Below, one piece after another: positions 46,493 to 56,462 of a DNA stretch of 64,000 nt. Below the pieces are notes generated by a model, which searched no databases, had not been told where the DNA came from, and saw only the letters and a program-made list of their open reading frames with translations. How positions within the stretch are numbered: position 1 is the first letter of the stretch; every line of letters begins with the position of its first letter. The translations under genes were made by a program, and so were the position numbers. The stretch comes from Exophiala sp. HKRS030 (lineage: Eukaryota; Ascomycota; Eurotiomycetes; Chaetothyriales; Herpotrichiellaceae): assembly GCA_023897205.1 (NCBI GenBank), contig JAHWDD010000005.1:1116001-1180000 (forward strand), given 5' to 3'.

Positions 46493-49400
46493 ATGGATTT
46501 CGACGCTTTGCGCGCCCAGACCCTGCGGTCTGGTGCGGACGAGGAGGCTGTCACCGTCAACACTCGCGCACTGATAGACAAGGTTTTGGCAAGATATTCT
46601 GGAGAGTGGACAGTCCTCAGAGAGCTTTTGCAGAATGCTGCCGATGCCTCAGCCACCAAGATCATCATCAAGTTCGAAACTCTGCCCTCCTCAACCGTCC
46701 CTCTTCCCACCGATTCCTCACCTTCCAGCTTGTTGAAGCATACTGTGCAGAATCATACTTTGAAGAGACTGGTGGTTACAAACAACGGAGTACCATTCAG
46801 CGAGAATGACTGGAACCGTCTGAAGAGAATTGCGGAGGGAAATCCGGACGAAACCAAAATCGGAGCGTTTGGTGTGGGCTTCTACTCTACATTCGCAGAT
46901 TGCGAGAACCCGTTCGTCTCATCTGGCAAAGAGGCGATGGCATTCTTCTGGAAGAACAACTCGCTGTTCACAAGACGACTACAGTTGCCAGACTCGGAGA
47001 ACAGTGGCAACACAAACTTCGTCCTTGACTATCGAGACACTACATCTCCTGTACCTCCACTATTACCGCTTGCCCAGTTCCTGGCGAACAGCTTGACCTT
47101 TGTGGGTTTAGAAAACATCGAGCTTTGGTTAGATGACTGGAATGTACTGTCCCTGACAAAGAAGACGTCACCGAGCTACGACGTTGCATTACCTCGAGAC
47201 ATCGAGCCTAAGACGAGGGAGGGCTTCATGAAGGTGGCCAAGGTCGGTAAAGAGATAGCCCAGATCGACGGACAATGGATGGGCATTATCGGTTGGAAAG
47301 CAGCCAAAGACTCGACCCGTATAGCAGATCGAGATTCGGCACCATCTTTTCGAAAATTCTTCTCCCGGTTAGCTGGTTCTATTACGGAAGAACAACAGCC
47401 TGAGTCTCGCCCGGAAACGCCCAGTCATGCTGAGGTATTAGCTTCGAGGGTATCGGCTACAGTATTCTTAAACGTCAATACCGCAACTATAAAGACGTTT
47501 ACTGGTCAAAAGTTCAATGAGGAACTGGAACGTGCTACAAAGAAGCCACCACCGAAATTCACAAAACTTGCCATTTTGACAGCACCGTACATCCCAGATG
47601 ATAGCCTTACCAAAGCATCAGCATCTGGGGATGTTTTTGGCACCGTGTTACCAAGCAGAGGAGGCAAGATCTTCATCGGCTTCCCCACCCATCAGACAAC
47701 TGGCTTAAGTGCTCACATTTCGGCGCCTTCAGTAATCCCGACAGTTGAGCGAGAGTCCATCGACTTGAACGCGAGATACGTGAGAACTTGGAATATGGAA
47801 ATGCTTCGGGCGGCTGGTATCGTGTGCAGAATTGCCTGGAGCTGTGAGATGCAGGAGATCAAGGAAAAGACAATGCGAGAGGCAAATGGTAGATCCAAGA
47901 TCCGTTTAGAAGAAGTGAATCCCTTTTTGGACGAGGCGATTACGATCTTCAAAAATTTCACCTTCCGAGAATCGACACCCTCAGGACAGATTGGTCAGCT
48001 GCTGGAAGACGCCTTTTGGACTTGCAGTAAGCAAGCGTCGATCGAAGTTGTTTCAACTTGCGGCGTTCTGCCTACTCATGATGTCCGTGTTGCTCCCAAG
48101 GACATGAGTTTCATGGAAGGCATTCCGATATTACCTGAGAAACTGGCTACGGAAGCGAAGGTTCTTGTCAACAAGCTTATTGACTTTGGCCTGATCACCG
48201 AAGTTACTGTCTCTGACATCAAAACAGCCCTTGAATCCAGCCCACTAACTACTGCGCAAGTATCAGAATTCCTTTCATGGCTCACGAAACAAGCCTCGCG
48301 AGGACAGCTGGACATGAACACCACCAAAAGCCTCTTATCCGTCGCTGTGGCCAACCACGAAGAAGATGGTGAAGGTTGTATTCCCTTCCTTCAGCTCGGA
48401 GAGATCAAGCATTTCCTCAACGCAAGCAGAACACCTGTTCATCTCCCAGTCCCACCTACCGTGATGCCTTACAAGTTTACCAGAAGCATGAGCAAAAACG
48501 AATTGGAAAGCCTTGGATGGGAAGAGTTGCAACTTGTCCCTTGGATGAGATGGCTTGTAGCTCAATCAGGAAATCGACAAATATTGACTGCGGCCCAAGA
48601 CATCACAACGTCAGCAGATTTCAGCTCTCAAGTACTGCCTCTCTTGTCCAAACAGTGGGATTCGTTGAGTCAATCCTCCAAGACGTCTCTTGTAGAGCTG
48701 CTGGCTAAACAAACAGTCATGCCCACAAGATTCGGCATGAAAAAGCCTGGGGACTCTTACTTTCCACAAGTGAAATTGTTTGATGATCTTCCAACTATCC
48801 AAGGACTGGGCAATGTCAAGGACAAGTTTTTGGTGGCGTTGGGTGTCAGAAAGACTGTAGAACTCGGTGTTGTTTTCGAACGACTCCTTTCAATGGACCC
48901 TAGATCAGCAAAGAGCGAGAACACTAAACAACCACAATGGAGCCATATTGACCTTATTGGCTACCTTGCCTCTGTGAGGGATGATATTCCGAAGGCGGAC
49001 ATCCAGCGGCTTCGAACCACTCCGATTTGTCCTAAGCAAACTAAAAGCAATGACGAAGAAGATTCCTCCAAGCGGTATAGAGTGTCTGAGCTATTTGAGC
49101 CGCGTGCTGAGCTTCGAGAGCTGGGTCTTCCCGTTCTGGCGTGGCAAGGTGCGTACCGGAGCAATAGTACGGAAGGCAGGTTTTTAAGCTCTTTGGGACT
49201 TCGTACTACGCCATCTGTCGAAGAACTGGTTGCAATCATGGCGACTGCAGGGAAAAAAGATGCGCCGAATTTGGACCTGCGAGACAGGGCTTTGGTATAT
49301 TTCCTCTCACACCACCATGCTCACGGATATGGTACATACAACTATTCGAGCATAAAGTTGCCGTTTCTGCCGTTGGAAAACAAACCTGACGAACTTGCAA

Positions 49401-51739
49401 CTCCCTCACAATGTTTCGCAGATCCAGGTGCGGCTCTCCTAGGGTTCGACATCTTGAAGCGAGACTGGATACCACATGCTGCAGAGTTCGGCATTAGGCC
49501 CAACCCTCCAATGGACGGCTGCATCAATGTACTAGCGAAGCGACCTCCGACAACGTATGACGAGGCTCACACTATCTTCATATATTTCGCCGGACGGCTG
49601 GGCGAACTCGATGCGAACCATATTGCACGGCTTCACGATTTACAATTTGTTCCAGTATTCGCCAAGAATAGAGAAAAGTCTGCACCGAGAACGCATGCCT
49701 CGCCGCGAAATGTTTTCTTGGGTGAGAGTGATGTCTTCGCCGAAATCTTCAATTACGTTGATTTTGGCACCGAAGCGAATTCGTTTCTCATGCGATGCCA
49801 TTCCAAACTAGAACCCACAAAGATCGAGATCGCTCAGATCCTAGTTAAGGAACCTGCACGTATCTCGGCTACATTCCGCAACGTCGAGAAATACATGGCA
49901 TTGCTACGCAGTATGGCTGACAGCAGCAAAGATCTCAAAAAGAACAGAGACCTTTGGGCGGAGATGAAACGGGCACCATTCTTGCTTGCAAGCAAGGAAC
50001 TCCCCGTTGCGCAGCCCAGTGGAAACAAACCTAGCATTGGTGAAGATGATGTCGACGTTCTTGACGAGGAAGAAGCACAAGGAATCCGTGAGTTCCAGCT
50101 GTGTAGCGCTCAAGATGCTATCATCATTGACGATTACCTCAACTTTAATCTTTTCAAGAACAATATATTGGCAGCGCCACAGGAGGAAAACCTCGAAGAT
50201 TTCTACTATATGTTAGGTTCTCCCTTGTTGAGCTCTCTGGTCGAAGAAGCTGCTCGCCATGGTCCTCGAGCCCATGACCAGAAGCCTGCAGAGAAATTAC
50301 AGAAGTTGATCCTGGAAAGATCGACGTTGTTCCTACATGAGCAGCCACGTGATACTATCAAGCACGATGCAAGATGGCTGGAGAAGAATCTGTCCGTCCA
50401 ACTAGTCTCTTCGATTTCGCTGAGAAGATCTCTCAAGGGGCGTAACACCAGCCACACTGAGAAGCGCACGGCTGTTATTACCCTTGATGACCGAAAGTAC
50501 ATACTCTGGATCACAGGAGCCAAACCAGATCTGTACCAAGTGAGCCAAGCCCTAGTACATATTTTGCTCAACAGGCCGAAGCTTCATTTGGCGATTACGT
50601 TGGAGATGCTGCTGAAGACGGAACTTTTGGACCTGCGTGCTCGAGGATTCAATGTCTCCAGGATCTTGAGGCAAAAGGCAGCTGAACAACGTCTCGCTGA
50701 GAGCAAGCGACAGCAAGAACTCGAGGAACAGCAAAAACGTATTGAGGAGGAGCAAACGGCGTGGCAAGCGTCGCAAGCACAAGCTGCCCAGGAGAAGTCG
50801 CAGCGAAACCAGCTGCCGGGTGGCTTCCCTGACTCGCCAGAATCCAGAAGTCTCACCCACAACCCAGAAGTTGCGACACCTTCGGTCTCGATGGACGACA
50901 GTCAGAGGAGACACGGTCGTAACCTCTTCTCCAATCTGTCCCGTCAGTTAGGCCTGAGCAATAACCGCCATATCCAATCCATGCTTGGTCAGGACGCCAG
51001 TAACAACCCTCAGGCGGTCGCTGGCAGTGGTGGCGATCATGAGCCACCCCCACCGTACCAGTTTGATCAGAGAGGTGGTAAGGCCGGCCCTGAGCAATCC
51101 ATTACGGCACCGCATCAACTCCGTGAGAATCTACTCAATGCAATCAAAAAATCACGTTCACATAATTCTACGGACATCTTCAGCCCTGGTGAGACCAACG
51201 TTCTCACCGAAAAGAAATCGTACTGCGACGAACGTCCTGCTCACGATCTCACTTTTGTGGCCGACATCAAGCATGGTATCCAGATGTACCTATCTCCTTC
51301 AAGCGTGGATAATTCGTCGGCCTTTCTTCAACGAAGTTCGGCTGGATTGACAGCATTTGCAACTTTGCTCAAAGAAGTTGGGGAAGTATTCAGTCTCAAT
51401 CCGCGGACAATCAATATCTTTTTCGAAGCTTCTGGCAAGACCATTGGTTTCAACCGCAACGGGAGTATTTTCTGCAACTATCGATACTATTACGATTTAC
51501 ATGAAAAGAATGCCACAGCAGTAGGTGGGGATGGGTTTGCCGAGGCGTTTGTGTATTGGTGGGTTATACTCTGTCACGAGTTGGCGCATAACTTGGTTGG
51601 TGATCACAGCTCCGAGCACAGCTATTATACTGAGGGTTTTGTTTCGCAATATTTTGGACGTGTTGTGAGCGCTATCGCCCAACATCAGGCACAAGCAGCG
51701 AGCGCTGGCCCGACCTCTGCCCCCTTGGTTGAAATATGA
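46493..51739 (+). CDS. Giant GHKL-ATPase (sacsin/Hsp90-like, DUF3684-type) protein with C-terminal HExxH
   Basis: Single exon, 1748 residues. Residues 20-180 form a GHKL ATPase fold: N box LRELLQNAADA near 38-48, VVTNNGVPF near 97 (where DxGxG usually sits, so Asp is replaced by Asn), and KIGAFGVGFYS near 122. The middle 1100 residues fit the fungal DUF3684 region and are largely helical. A charged coiled-coil follows (about 1380-1440, QELEEQQKRIEEEQ), then a low-complexity linker. The last 170 residues look like a separate domain with CHELAHNLVGDH near 1693-1704, a zinc-protease-type HExxH with a third His five residues after the second. N-terminal parts resemble sacsin and Hsp90 chaperones, so a chaperone-like role is likely. 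Enzymatic activity of the C-terminal domain is inference. No membrane segment. Confidence 0.85.
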   Translation: MDFDALRAQTLRSGADEEAVTVNTRALIDKVLARYSGEWTVLRELLQNAADASATKIIIKFETLPSSTVPLPTDSSPSSLLKHTVQNHTLKRLVVTNNGVPFSENDWNRLKRIAEGNPDETKIGAFGVGFYSTFADCENPFVSSGKEAMAFFWKNNSLFTRRLQLPDSENSGNTNFVLDYRDTTSPVPPLLPLAQFLANSLTFVGLENIELWLDDWNVLSLTKKTSPSYDVALPRDIEPKTREGFMKVAKVGKEIAQIDGQWMGIIGWKAAKDSTRIADRDSAPSFRKFFSRLAGSITEEQQPESRPETPSHAEVLASRVSATVFLNVNTATIKTFTGQKFNEELERATKKPPPKFTKLAILTAPYIPDDSLTKASASGDVFGTVLPSRGGKIFIGFPTHQTTGLSAHISAPSVIPTVERESIDLNARYVRTWNMEMLRAAGIVCRIAWSCEMQEIKEKTMREANGRSKIRLEEVNPFLDEAITIFKNFTFRESTPSGQIGQLLEDAFWTCSKQASIEVVSTCGVLPTHDVRVAPKDMSFMEGIPILPEKLATEAKVLVNKLIDFGLITEVTVSDIKTALESSPLTTAQVSEFLSWLTKQASRGQLDMNTTKSLLSVAVANHEEDGEGCIPFLQLGEIKHFLNASRTPVHLPVPPTVMPYKFTRSMSKNELESLGWEELQLVPWMRWLVAQSGNRQILTAAQDITTSADFSSQVLPLLSKQWDSLSQSSKTSLVELLAKQTVMPTRFGMKKPGDSYFPQVKLFDDLPTIQGLGNVKDKFLVALGVRKTVELGVVFERLLSMDPRSAKSENTKQPQWSHIDLIGYLASVRDDIPKADIQRLRTTPICPKQTKSNDEEDSSKRYRVSELFEPRAELRELGLPVLAWQGAYRSNSTEGRFLSSLGLRTTPSVEELVAIMATAGKKDAPNLDLRDRALVYFLSHHHAHGYGTYNYSSIKLPFLPLENKPDELATPSQCFADPGAALLGFDILKRDWIPHAAEFGIRPNPPMDGCINVLAKRPPTTYDEAHTIFIYFAGRLGELDANHIARLHDLQFVPVFAKNREKSAPRTHASPRNVFLGESDVFAEIFNYVDFGTEANSFLMRCHSKLEPTKIEIAQILVKEPARISATFRNVEKYMALLRSMADSSKDLKKNRDLWAEMKRAPFLLASKELPVAQPSGNKPSIGEDDVDVLDEEEAQGIREFQLCSAQDAIIIDDYLNFNLFKNNILAAPQEENLEDFYYMLGSPLLSSLVEEAARHGPRAHDQKPAEKLQKLILERSTLFLHEQPRDTIKHDARWLEKNLSVQLVSSISLRRSLKGRNTSHTEKRTAVITLDDRKYILWITGAKPDLYQVSQALVHILLNRPKLHLAITLEMLLKTELLDLRARGFNVSRILRQKAAEQRLAESKRQQELEEQQKRIEEEQTAWQASQAQAAQEKSQRNQLPGGFPDSPESRSLTHNPEVATPSVSMDDSQRRHGRNLFSNLSRQLGLSNNRHIQSMLGQDASNNPQAVAGSGGDHEPPPPYQFDQRGGKAGPEQSITAPHQLRENLLNAIKKSRSHNSTDIFSPGETNVLTEKKSYCDERPAHDLTFVADIKHGIQMYLSPSSVDNSSAFLQRSSAGLTAFATLLKEVGEVFSLNPRTINIFFEASGKTIGFNRNGSIFCNYRYYYDLHEKNATAVGGDGFAEAFVYWWVILCHELAHNLVGDHSSEHSYYTEGFVSQYFGRVVSAIAQHQAQAASAGPTSAPLVEI

Positions 51740-51765
51740 AGTGCTTGTTGACGAGGTGTCATCGG

Positions 51766-52780
51766 TCATTGACCCGATGGAGGCATTGTTATGAAGATAG
51801 ACAGAACATGTGCATAGCGTCGGCGTTTGGGTTGAGAAGATTGTAGAGTATACAGATTCACTGACATGCCACGCAGCTCATCAGACTTTTCAAAATGTAT
51901 TTCTTGAGGGCTGACTTTCATCCTGAAGCTGACCTTTCCAGCCACCACGGGTGACGGAATATAAGGAACTCCGCATTGCTTGATTTCCTCCAAGTTGAAG
52001 TTAGTGAATTCGTACTCTCTAGGTTGGCGGGTCATATTCCGGCAGTGACCTCTAGACTAGCCCTATACAAGTCTATAACACTGGAGAAGCCGTGTAGCAG
52101 AGACACAAAAGTACCTCTGTAGTTCTGAATCCTTAGTAGATAACGGAGTAACTTTGCCGATACATTCATGATCTGCTAGAGACACTTGAAGAGACCAAAA
52201 TAGAAAGTAGAGCAACATAACATTACCAGCTTCACTTGGATAATGAAATGCTTCGACTTGTCAGAACGCTTCTCTGGTGGGATCATGCACGGAAATAGTG
52301 AACTGCCGCGTGTGGCGTCGCTCTGAATCTCTCCAGGCATTCCAATCCTCCTTGCTCTGTACTGATACAACAGCCATGATGTCTTTGGGCAGGTACTTGG
52401 TTTCCTTCGTCGTATCCGTATTCATTCCGGAGTTCAGATCAATGCACATGGAATATGCAGGGGGCCTTGAAGATGCTTATCTCTGGTGTGACCATCCAAG
52501 AACGATTGGATAACGATTCCTCCGTACATGGTCTGGCTTTTCTCCGGGTCATCATTACAATTGCGCCATCCTTGTTCGGGAATCTTTGATTCGGAACCTC
52601 TACAACTGACCTCAAGGTGTCGTCGATGGTAGCCCCTTGATTCGGCCATGACACCTTGACTCTTAACTTCTTCTCCAGATCTTTTGCATTTAGCTTTCAA
52701 AAGGCATTCCTGTCGGAAACATGGAATCCAGTTGATTCTCCCATATCAATTCTCAGCGAATCCAGCTCAGTCTGTACTCC
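51766..52780 (-). pseudogene. Decayed protein-coding gene, family unknown
   Basis: Protein-like stretches run on the minus strand but in shifting frames. From about 52770 a hydrophilic frame (LRIDMGESTGFHV...) runs into a TGA at 52699-52697, resumes (LEKKLRVKVSWPNQGATIDD), and ends at TGA 52441-52439. The next stretch, from about 52449, is in another frame (DLNSGMNTDTTKETKYLP) and ends in EAF-stop at 52261. A last one runs 52035-51766 (MTRQPREYEFTNFNLEE). They have normal composition and good protein-like sequence, so they may be one gene broken by a stop and frameshifts. Introns could explain some breaks but not the TGA inside the first block with its frame kept. I do not recognise the family. 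Confidence 0.45.
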
Positions 52781-52786
52781 GTCGCC

Positions 52787-54735
52787 ATGTGGCGGCTTCT
52801 AGGGGCAATTCTCACCCTACTGACGGTCGGTGTTGGATATTTTCTGAATCTGCTCTACAAGAAACGCAGAGAGTTTGATGGACTGGTATGTGTCCTTTGC
52901 CAACCATGGCCATGTGTTGTACAGCTCGAGTTGTTTCAGCTGAATTTATCGAAACCAGCCACAACCACCTCGACCGAGCACCTTTTGGGGCCATCTCCCT
53001 CTTGCCGGGGAATGCAAGAAATTGTTTCCTCCAGAAACTCACGTACAGAACTGGGCAAACTACATCAGGAAGAAGTTCGACCTTGGAGGTCAGTTTTGTT
53101 TTCGTTTTTGACGCCGTACGGAAGAGCCATCTCACAAAGTGTGTAGATGTATTCTACGTCGACTGGTGGCCAATTGGTCCCCGATGGCTTTTCATTGCCG
53201 ACCCTGAGCTGGCCTCGAAGTACGTGACGACCGGCCAGTCACTCCGCAAATCCCACCTCACCACAAACTACCTCACCAAGCTCCTGGGACGTGACAACAT
53301 GGTTGGCCTCGAAGGTCGTCAATGGAAGGTGTTGCGCTCCATCTTCAATCCCGGTTTCTCGGCGAGCCACCTCATAACTTTGGTCCCGTTCATCGTCGAC
53401 TCGACCTTGGTGTTCCTCGACATCCTTCGCGAAAAGGCCAAGACGAACGAACTCATCAGCCTCGACACCTTCAGCACCCGGTACACGATCGACATCATCG
53501 GCAAGATCGTCATGGACACCGACTTCCGCGCGCAGCTCGACCCGGAACCACACCCCATCGTCACCACGTTCAGACGACAAGTCGACCTCATGCCCAGCGC
53601 CAGTAGCATCTCACCCCTGGACGACATCAACCTCAAGCGCGATGTGAAGGTGTGGCTGAACATGCGCAAGTTGGACGCTCTCTTGGGCGCCGAAATTGAC
53701 AAGCGGGTCGCGGCACGCAACGCGGCAGCAGCAGCAGCAGCAGCAAACGCCGCCGGCAACGGCGCCGCCACCACGGCGGAGAAGAAGGGATTCAAAGACC
53801 GCAAACGCTCCGTCATCGAACTCGCCCTCGACGCTTACGACAATGAAGCCGCGGACGACAAGTCTTCTTCCTCGGGGACCATGAACGCGTCCTTTCGGAC
53901 ACTGGCCATCGACTCGATCAAGACCTTCATCTTTGCCGGCCACGACACCACGTCCGCCACCATCTCGTACACCATGTACCTGCTGCACCTGCACCCGGAG
54001 GTCCACGCCAGGCTCGTCTCCGAGTTGGACGCCGTCTACGGCGGCACCCGCACCCACGGCGGCGGCGGCGGCGATCCCGTCACCCCGGAAGAGATCGCCG
54101 ACAAGATCAAAGCCGACCCCCACTCGATCAACCGACTGGAGTACATGACGGCGGTGATCAGGGAGGTCCTCCGCCTCTTCCCGCCGGCCAGCACGCTCCG
54201 GGAGCTGTTGAGGCCCCAGGACGTCGCGGCGTCCAAGGACCGGTACATCCACGACCCCAAGACGGGCAGGAACTACCCCCTCGAGGGCTTCCACGTGTGG
54301 CCGGTCGCGACCATGATCCACCGGAACGCCGACTACTTCCCGGACCCGGTCCGGTTCGTGCCCGAGAGGTTCCTGCCGTCGCTGACCCCCTACCCCGGCG
54401 CCAAGCTGCACACGCCCGCGGGCAAGGACGCGTGGAGGCCGTTCGAAAAGGGGCCCCGGAACTGCATCGGCCAGGAACTCGCCATGATCGAGACGAAAAT
54501 CACCCTGGCCTTGGTGGCCAAGGACCTCGATTTCACGGCCGAGTACGGCGGCGCCGAGGTCCACAGCTGGACCCCCGTCGAGACCAGGGACGAGTTCGGG
54601 GACGGAGTGCCGGGACACGAGAGGTTGACCATCGAGGGCCACAAGCCGTACCAGGTCTTGCACGGGGCCGCCAGACCAAAGGACGGCATGACGGGGAGGA
54701 TGAGTCTGAGGAGAAACAAAAGACACCCAAAGTGA
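52787..54735 (+). CDS. Cytochrome P450 (StcS-like), high GC3
   Basis: Three exons, 52787-52885, 52959-53088 and 53147-54735, give 605 residues. The splices join FDGL to PQPPRPSTFWGHLP and KKFDLG to DVFYVDWWP. An N-terminal membrane helix (about 3-22) is followed by I-helix AGHDTTSA near 342, ExxR in REVLRLFPP near 415 and heme motif FEKGPRNCIG with Cys near 516. Overall it resembles the StcS-like fungal P450 branch; that label says little about substrate. A poly-Ala/Asn insertion (AAAAAAAANAAGNG) lies near 265-285 in the F-G region. From about 53400 almost every third base is G or C, far above neighbours such as the NLR. The gene sits next to a decayed gene and converges with CBF1. Confidence 0.9.
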
Positions 54736-55442
54736 CAAGGAGAAAATTACCTCCGAGTTTTGTCGAGGACAATCTGCACCCAAAAAAGGACCAAGAGACG
54801 TGTACAATTCAAACCTTTGAAGCACATACGGAGTACAAACACAAGAAAAAAAATAACAATTCAATAGCTACAGGCTAGCAAAAGCGTCCAGTCAGGTCCC
54901 GTTGCCCTGATCTGATAAAAATCACAAAGCCCCTCAATCTGCTCCTAATGGTATCTCATAAAACCTTCCCAAAGCCATCCCAGGGAGATTTCTCCTTTGT
55001 GCGCAAACTCCGACATTGCAGGTGCTGTCTTTGTGTGTTGGTGTGTGCCGGGCCGTTAAACTGTGCATGAACAAGCCTTGGGTCCACCAATTATTCTCCT
55101 TACTAGTCGACTCTCTCTCAATGAGGTTGTTTGATCTAATTCTTTCATTCATTCAGTTCTGTCCATGTGCTATCGGCTCTCCACAAGCCCGGTTTTGGGT
55201 TGTACTGTACTGGATGAATAGCAGGCCGAACATGGCAATCCAGCTTCCAGATCATTCCATGAACCCTCATTTTTTCAAGGGTCAACCAAAAAAGAGAAGG
55301 AAAAAACCCATCGATATAGGCATGAAGACGCCTTCAACGCCTCACCGATCTCTTGTCTTTGTGTTGTGAACAAGAGTGGTGTAGAAGAGGAAAATGAAAT
55401 CATTCCGTCAACTCATGGACAACCCAAAGGAAAAACAAAAGC
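54736..55442. other. 3' region between converging P450 and CBF1 genes
   Basis: 707 bp with one TACGGAGTA motif at 54827 close to the P450 stop. No gene seen. Base composition returns to ordinary AT content right after the P450 stop. Confidence 0.6.
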
Positions 55443-56462
55443 TTAAGACACAACGTCGGCAGCAGCGACGTCGTCATCTTCAAACCCGGTGAGATTTGCC
55501 TCGTCATAATCGTCAAAGTGTAGACCGGCATCACGTGCGCGTTGTTGCCACTTGTTGCTCTCGGCCCACGCAGCACGAGCACTTTCCTTCATACGATCAA
55601 GACGGTTGGTGAGTTCCTTGAGGGCAACGTCAAAGGTTGCACGCTCAGTCTCAAACTGGGCTTCCTTGTTCTGCAAGTTGATGATGTACTCATGTGTGCG
55701 TTGAAGGATGGCACCTTTGTTTTTCTCCGTGCACGGGACGATCTTTGCAATGTTCTCGATCCCTTCATTGATGACTTCACGGCGACGTCGTTCAACTAGG
55801 TCTGGGTCAGCATGATATATCCGGGAACGTCGCTCACGAGATGATTGCCACATACCTTCTTTGTGGTTGTCCTTGCGTTGTTGATGCCACTCGGCAGATC
55901 CGACGGCGGGCTTTGCAGACGTCGACTCCCTACCACCATGGCTGTTGTTTTGCGGGAGGCCGCCCATGTTGTTGCCCATACTGTTCATGTTATTACCCAT
56001 ATTAGGCACCGCAGGAGGGCTATTCTCATCGAATGCCGAGGAGAGCGCAGCTGCTCCGTCGAAGGGCGTTGGTTCGGGGTAAGCGGAAGGGTTCATGGGT
56101 GCTGCGAGAGCAGCTTGCGCCGTTCGCGTACTGTCATCCGCGCCCGAGACAGCATCGAGGCCTTGAAGCAATGCAGCATAGTCCTGGTGGTCACCGTTTG
56201 TATTTTGCGCCTTTGCCTCGCGACCGATACCCTGGTCCCCAGGAACTCTCTTGCGCTTGTTATTCGCAGCATTCATTCTCAGATCTGAAGAGTCCATAGT
56301 CTTGACGTAGTCGGAGACTTGATCTAAAAGGTCGTCCAGCTTAGCTTCCTCGAGGCAAGCACCCTAAGCTTCTCGAGAAGGACTAGATAGTTGATCGGCG
56401 TATTGATAGAAGGCGGACAATGAGGGCAGCGCAGGATCCTGTTCGCCGTTTGGATTAGCCAT
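55443..56462 (-). CDS. CBF1: bHLH transcription factor Cbf1-like
   Basis: Three exons, 56462-56384, 56323-55856 and 55795-55443, give 299 residues. The last intron (60 bp, phase 1) interrupts the basic region and its removal rebuilds KDNHKEVERRRREVINEG near 177-194, with the H-E-R triad that reads CACGTG. The helix-loop-helix (to about 228) is followed by a leucine-containing coiled coil and an acidic tail. Cbf1 binds CDEI elements at centromeres and sulphur-metabolism promoters in yeast. The first intron has a weak GTCCTT donor. It joins YADQLS to NQVSDYVKTMDSS and keeps the QDPALPSLSAFYQYAD segment expected at Cbf1 N-termini. Without it, translation would start at ATG 56297 and 56462 would open a 32-codon uORF. 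The bHLH call is firm; the start is less so. Confidence 0.9.

Noticed and set aside
46493..51739. Typical Hsp90 or MutL gene
   Set aside because: The ATPase box is related, but the length, middle region and HExxH tail differ from both.
53611..54864. 417-codon minus-strand open frame
   Set aside because: It is antisense to the GC-rich third exon of the P450, whose plus-strand frame carries the heme, ExxR and I-helix motifs. High GC removes stop codons on the other strand.
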